Assembly (NCBI RefSeq): GCF_030296775.1
Contig: NZ_AP027742.1
Coordinates: forward strand, 1,736,001 to 1,800,000
Source: Claveliimonas bilis
GTDB lineage: Bacteria > Bacillota > Clostridia > Lachnospirales > Lachnospiraceae
DNA length: 64,000 nt
Reading direction: 5' to 3'
The position numbers and the translations under genes were made by a program. The notes beneath the pieces were generated by a model, which saw only the letters and a list, made by a program, of their open reading frames with translations, ran no database searches and was not told where the DNA came from. This document shows positions 61,479 through 64,000 of this stretch, piece by piece; position 1 is the first letter of the stretch, and each line of letters starts with the position of its first letter.

Positions 61479-61838
61479 CTATTTGTAATAGGCAACTGTC
61501 AAATGCTGCCCAGCGTAAATCGTTTCATCTGTAAGCTGGTTCATACTTTTCAGCTGATCTACATATTCAGATACGCTCATGTTTGTTCCTTTTGCATATG
61601 TTTCAGCAATATCCCACAGCGTATCTCCGGAATCGATTTCAATACTTCCATAATATGCCTCTGAAGAAGTCTCTGTCTGTACAGAAGCCGTTTCATCCTG
61701 TGCCCATACCAGTCTTGCTCCGATCATAACACTAAAACAAAGCGCAATGAAAGCGGCTATCGTTATTAAAGTAAATTTTTCACGAAATACTTCTCTTCTA
61801 CGTTTGCTTGCTGCATGTAATCTGTGTGCTCCCATCAT
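61479..61838 (-). CDS. yneA: LysM-domain membrane protein, YneA-like SOS division inhibitor
   Basis: This 119-aa protein has a basic N-terminus, one membrane helix (about 27-45), a Ser/Thr/Glu linker and a C-terminal LysM domain (about 70-115; IDSGDTLWDIAETYA; YAGQHLTV). The arrangement, and its divergent position to lexA with shared SOS boxes, match B. subtilis YneA, which delays septation during DNA damage. Either ATG 61838 or 61835 can be used; ggagggg precedes both. Confidence 0.82.
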   Translation of the reverse strand: MMGAHRLHAASKRRREVFREKFTLITIAAFIALCFSVMIGARLVWAQDETASVQTETSSEAYYGSIEIDSGDTLWDIAETYAKGTNMSVSEYVDQLKSMNQLTDETIYAGQHLTVAYYK

Positions 61839-61933
61839 TTTCCCCTCCATAACTGCAAGACCAGTGTCTCTCCTGTTCTCTTAATTTTATTTGTTTTAGA
61901 TTTTCTATTTTTTCTTAATAAGAATATATGTTC

Positions 61934-61947
61934 CGAACACCTGTTCT
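61934..61947. promoter_or_regulatory. LexA (SOS) box 1
   Basis: CGAACACCTGTTCT matches the Gram-positive SOS consensus CGAAC(N4)GTTCG at 9 of 10 fixed positions, close to the yneA-like gene. Confidence 0.8.
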
Positions 61948-61968
61948 TTATGATGAAATTATATTATA

Positions 61969-61982
61969 CGAACAAATGTTTG
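61969..61982. promoter_or_regulatory. LexA (SOS) box 2
   Basis: CGAACAAATGTTTG is a near-perfect SOS box (GTTTG accepted as GTTYG), in the middle of the divergent region. Confidence 0.85.
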
Positions 61983-62005
61983 TCAATAGATTTTATAAAA
62001 ATAAT

Positions 62006-62053
62006 CGAACATACTTTCTAAACATTTGTTTGCCTTTTGAAAGATGTTATGAT
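62006..62053 (+). promoter_or_regulatory. lexA promoter with overlapping SOS boxes
   Basis: TTGTTT (62026-62031) and TATGAT (62048-62053) with a 16-base spacer form the promoter. A half-degenerate box (CGAACATACTTTCT, 62006-62019) and a second (TAAACATTTGTTTG, 62019-62032) overlap or adjoin the -35, as expected for autorepression. Confidence 0.7.
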
Positions 62054-62101
62054 AAAATACAGATATATTTAACATCACGACTATTTTAAGGGGGAAATAT
62101 C

Positions 62102-62719
62102 ATGGCACAGGGAAAGATCAGTCCCAAACAGAAAGAAATATTGGAATATATCAAGGATCAGATCCTTCAGAGAGGATTTCCGCCTGCAGTGCGTGACATC
62201 TGTGAAGCTGTGCATCTGAAATCTACATCTTCCGTTCACTCTCACCTGGAAACACTGGAAAAGAACGGATATATCAGAAGGGATCCCACAAAGCCCCGTG
62301 CGATTGAAATTTTAGATGATACCTTTAATCTTACAAGACGGGAAGTGACAAATGTACCGCTGATCGGACATGTTGCAGCCGGTGAACCTATTCTTGCCCA
62401 GGAAAATATTGAGAACTACTTTCCTATCCCGGTGGAAATGCTTCCCAATAACAATACATTTATGCTGACAGTAAAGGGAGAAAGCATGATCAACGCCGGT
62501 ATTCTGGATGGGGATTACGTTCTTGTAGAGGAACAGCACACTGCTCACAACGGCGATATGGTAGTTGCGCTGATCGAGGATGGCGCGACAGTCAAGACTT
62601 TCTATAAAGAAGAAGGTGTGATCCGCCTGCAGCCGGAGAATGATTTCATGGATCCCATCATTGTAAGAGATGTGCAGATCCTGGGGAAAGTGATCGGAGT
62701 TTTCCGGTTCTTTGGATAA
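62102..62719 (+). CDS. lexA: LexA repressor
   Basis: The 205-aa SOS repressor has an N-terminal winged helix (1-70), the Ala93-Gly94 self-cleavage site in HVAAGEP, catalytic Ser128 in GESMINAG and Lys165 in GATVKTFY. RecA-assisted cleavage derepresses damage genes, here at least lexA itself and the divergent yneA-like gene. SD aaggggg is 8 bases before the ATG. Confidence 0.98.
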   Translation: MAQGKISPKQKEILEYIKDQILQRGFPPAVRDICEAVHLKSTSSVHSHLETLEKNGYIRRDPTKPRAIEILDDTFNLTRREVTNVPLIGHVAAGEPILAQENIENYFPIPVEMLPNNNTFMLTVKGESMINAGILDGDYVLVEEQHTAHNGDMVVALIEDGATVKTFYKEEGVIRLQPENDFMDPIIVRDVQILGKVIGVFRFFG

Positions 62720-62764
62720 GGTTACACCATCCTCTTATCCTGATTATTTTTCAAGTTGTATTTT

Positions 62765-62808
62765 AAAAGACCGCCAGATTTAGAGCACAGCTTCATCTGA
62801 CGGCCTTT
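62765..62808 (+). terminator. Terminator of lexA
   Basis: Arms of 15 bases (62765-62779 and 62794-62808, two mismatches) with A-rich and T-rich ends allow bidirectional termination. Confidence 0.8.
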
Positions 62809-62810
62809 TA

Positions 62811-63148
62811 ATCAGGTCTGTCAGCCGATCAGGGAGGAAATTGCATACTCCGATGGATTTCATCCTTGTCAGTGTCTTTTCAAATGAGGCCATCATCTTT
62901 TCATACCCTGCATCCTGAATTCAGACTTTTGATACCAGAAACACATCTTCCCTTCTGATCCCGCTTTCTTTCACAGCTTCACCCACTGCCCTCTCATTTC
63001 CGTAGCATGCGGCGGTATCTATCATCCGGTAGCCCGTTTTCAGAGCTTCTTTTACGGCCTTTTTACATTCATCGTGATCTGTAATCTGAAAAACTCCGAA
63101 TCCAAGAAGCGGCATTTCCAACTGATTATTTAACTGTATTGTATCCAT
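62811..63148 (-). pseudogene. Aldo/keto reductase remnant
   Basis: Read on the minus strand from ATG 63148, the first 75 codons are a normal AKR N-terminus (LPLLGFGVFQ-like, TGYRMIDTAACYGNERAVGEA). The frame then hits TGA at 62922-62924, where the family has Trp (SKVW). After it the same frame continues to match: IQDAGYEKMMASFEKTL, then jumps to KSIGVCNFLPDRLTDL, omitting the central barrel. So there is one nonsense mutation, an internal deletion and a missing C-terminus that ends at the lexA terminator. Confidence 0.85.
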
Positions 63149-63556
63149 AGTAAAATCTTACAACGCCAGTTTGACGTATATTGTACGAAAGTCTTGAAAT
63201 ACGCATCTATCAGCTATTACCACTCCAACCGCCGCCGCATGGAGCATGAAATGTCCTTTTCTTCCCTACTGGAAAAGGATTTAGCCGAGGTCAGCACCAC
63301 AGACCGCTACCCTTGTATGCTTTACCGTTTCCAAGTGAGGGAATGGCTTGTAGAAGTGCAGAACGAGCCGTTAGGACACGCCATAGAACGGCTTACCCCG
63401 TACAGGCAGGAAATCATCTTATTGTATTTTTTCTTAGGCTTTAAGAACAAGGAGATCGCCGCCCTCTACGGCTGTAATGCAAGAAAAATCAGCTACCACA
63501 AAATGAGGGCTGTCCGGCAGATACGGGCAGAAATGGAGGTGCGCCGCCATGAGTAA
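63134..63556 (+). pseudogene. Truncated sigma-70-like factor of an integrative element
   Basis: The frame reads QFDVYCTKVLKYASISYYHS, then MSFSSLLEKDLAEVSTTD, and a C-terminal helix-turn-helix (LGFKNKEIAALYGCNARKI). This matches the small sigma factor found in Tn916/Tn1549-type conjugative transposons. No ATG or ribosome site exists upstream; the open frame begins after a stop at 63131, within the AKR remnant's leader. Its 5' end has therefore been lost. Confidence 0.8.
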
Positions 63557-63596
63557 AAGATACAAAAACCGCATAAGTGCTAAAATAATGATATGA
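63549..63596 (+). pseudogene. Fifteen-codon remnant of the next integrative-element gene
   Basis: MSKRYKNRISAKIMI starts at an ATG overlapping the sigma gene's last codons, as element genes do, but hits a stop after 15 codons at what appears to be the right edge of the element fragment. Confidence 0.5.
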
Positions 63597-63621
63597 TTAA
63601 AAGGAATTAAGGAGTTGTGTT

Positions 63622-64000
63622 ATGGAATATAAAATACGACAAATGAAGAATACAGAATATCCATTGTTGAATGACTTTTTGTATGAAGCAATCTATGTTC
63701 CAAATGGTATAGAGCCGCCGCCTAAGACAGTAATATATTCTCCCGAATTGCAAGTATATGTTTCTGATTTTGGGAAGAAAGAACATGATATAGCTTTAGT
63801 TGCAGAAGTAAACAAAAAAATCATAGGGGCTGTATGGGTGCGTATTATGAACGATTACGGGCATATTGATAATACTACACCCTCTCTTGCAATGTCTGTT
63901 TTTAAGGAATATCGAGGGTTGGGAGTAGGTACAGCATTGTTAGAGGAGTTAATTGCAATTTTGAAGTCAAAAGGATATGCCCGAATATCGTTGTCAGTTC
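63622..64000 (+). CDS. GNAT family N-acetyltransferase, partial (3' end outside window)
   Basis: The first 126 residues have the GNAT fold: N-terminal IRQMKNTEYPLLNDFLYE, a central IALVAEVNKKIIGAVWV pair of strands and the acetyl-CoA loop YRGLGVGTALLEELI (about 96-110). It uses acetyl-CoA to acetylate an unknown substrate. ATG 63622 follows aaggag; a -10-like TATGAT precedes it at about 63592. Confidence 0.88.
   Translation, partial: MEYKIRQMKNTEYPLLNDFLYEAIYVPNGIEPPPKTVIYSPELQVYVSDFGKKEHDIALVAEVNKKIIGAVWVRIMNDYGHIDNTTPSLAMSVFKEYRGLGVGTALLEELIAILKSKGYARISLSV

Overview
The window looks like chromosomal DNA of a spore-forming, low-to-mid GC Firmicute of the class Clostridia, most likely a gut Lachnospiraceae (Blautia/Dorea/Mediterraneibacter type). 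The basis is gene content and order: yqfC-yqfD-phoH-ybeY, miaB ... mutS-mutL-miaA, DUF4321-radC-mreBCD-mrdA-minCDE-rodA-mgsA-dacA, yggS-sepF-ylmH-lspA-rluA, and a divergent LysM(yneA-like)/lexA pair. The genus call is inference; no rRNA or tRNA gene was recognised.

Layout. 1-11.6 kb is accessory: an ABC exporter operon with an XRE-AbrB regulator, a coiled-coil protein, a LysR regulator, an IS30-family element (3797-5504) flanked by a 15-bp direct repeat, a small protein with an alpha/beta hydrolase, an HD hydrolase, and a sugar ABC importer without its ATPase. 11.6-20.9 kb holds crcB, a MarR-MATE pair with a clear operator, a 2-hydroxyacyl-CoA dehydratase activase gene broken by a large internal deletion, helD, an HD hydrolase, a flavin reductase-rubredoxin fusion and pyrimidine-nucleoside phosphorylase. 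20.9-27.4 kb is a sporulation and RNA-maturation block followed by small conserved genes. 27.4-29.2 kb is an AT-rich island with a secreted protein that appears frameshifted near its end and a membrane-bound XRE regulator.

29.2-41.4 kb carries tRNA modification (miaB, miaA), mismatch repair (mutS, mutL) and oxidoreductase genes. 41.5-51.9 kb is a compact cell-shape and division cluster: MreBCD, PBP2 and RodA build the lateral wall, MinCDE places the septum, and a D-Ala-D-Ala carboxypeptidase trims peptidoglycan. 52.3-58.2 kb continues with a second envelope/division operon (sepF, lspA, pseudouridine synthase and others). 58.3-62.7 kb has a cytidylate-kinase-like gene, ttcA, a XerS-like tyrosine recombinase and the SOS control pair yneA-like/lexA with several LexA boxes. 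The last 1.3 kb is a scar: a decayed aldo/keto reductase abuts a truncated fragment of an integrative-element sigma factor, then a GNAT acetyltransferase runs off the end.

No wholly new multi-gene system could be demonstrated. The strongest oddities are the 15-bp repeats around the IS30 element sitting between a LysR gene and its probable target operon, the out-of-frame deletion in the dehydratase activase, the terminal frameshift in the secreted protein, a 21-bp-periodic repeat inside mutL, a Glu in place of the catalytic Asp in methylglyoxal synthase, a MinE lacking its N-terminal membrane-targeting segment, and a dif-like palindrome next to the Xer-type recombinase.
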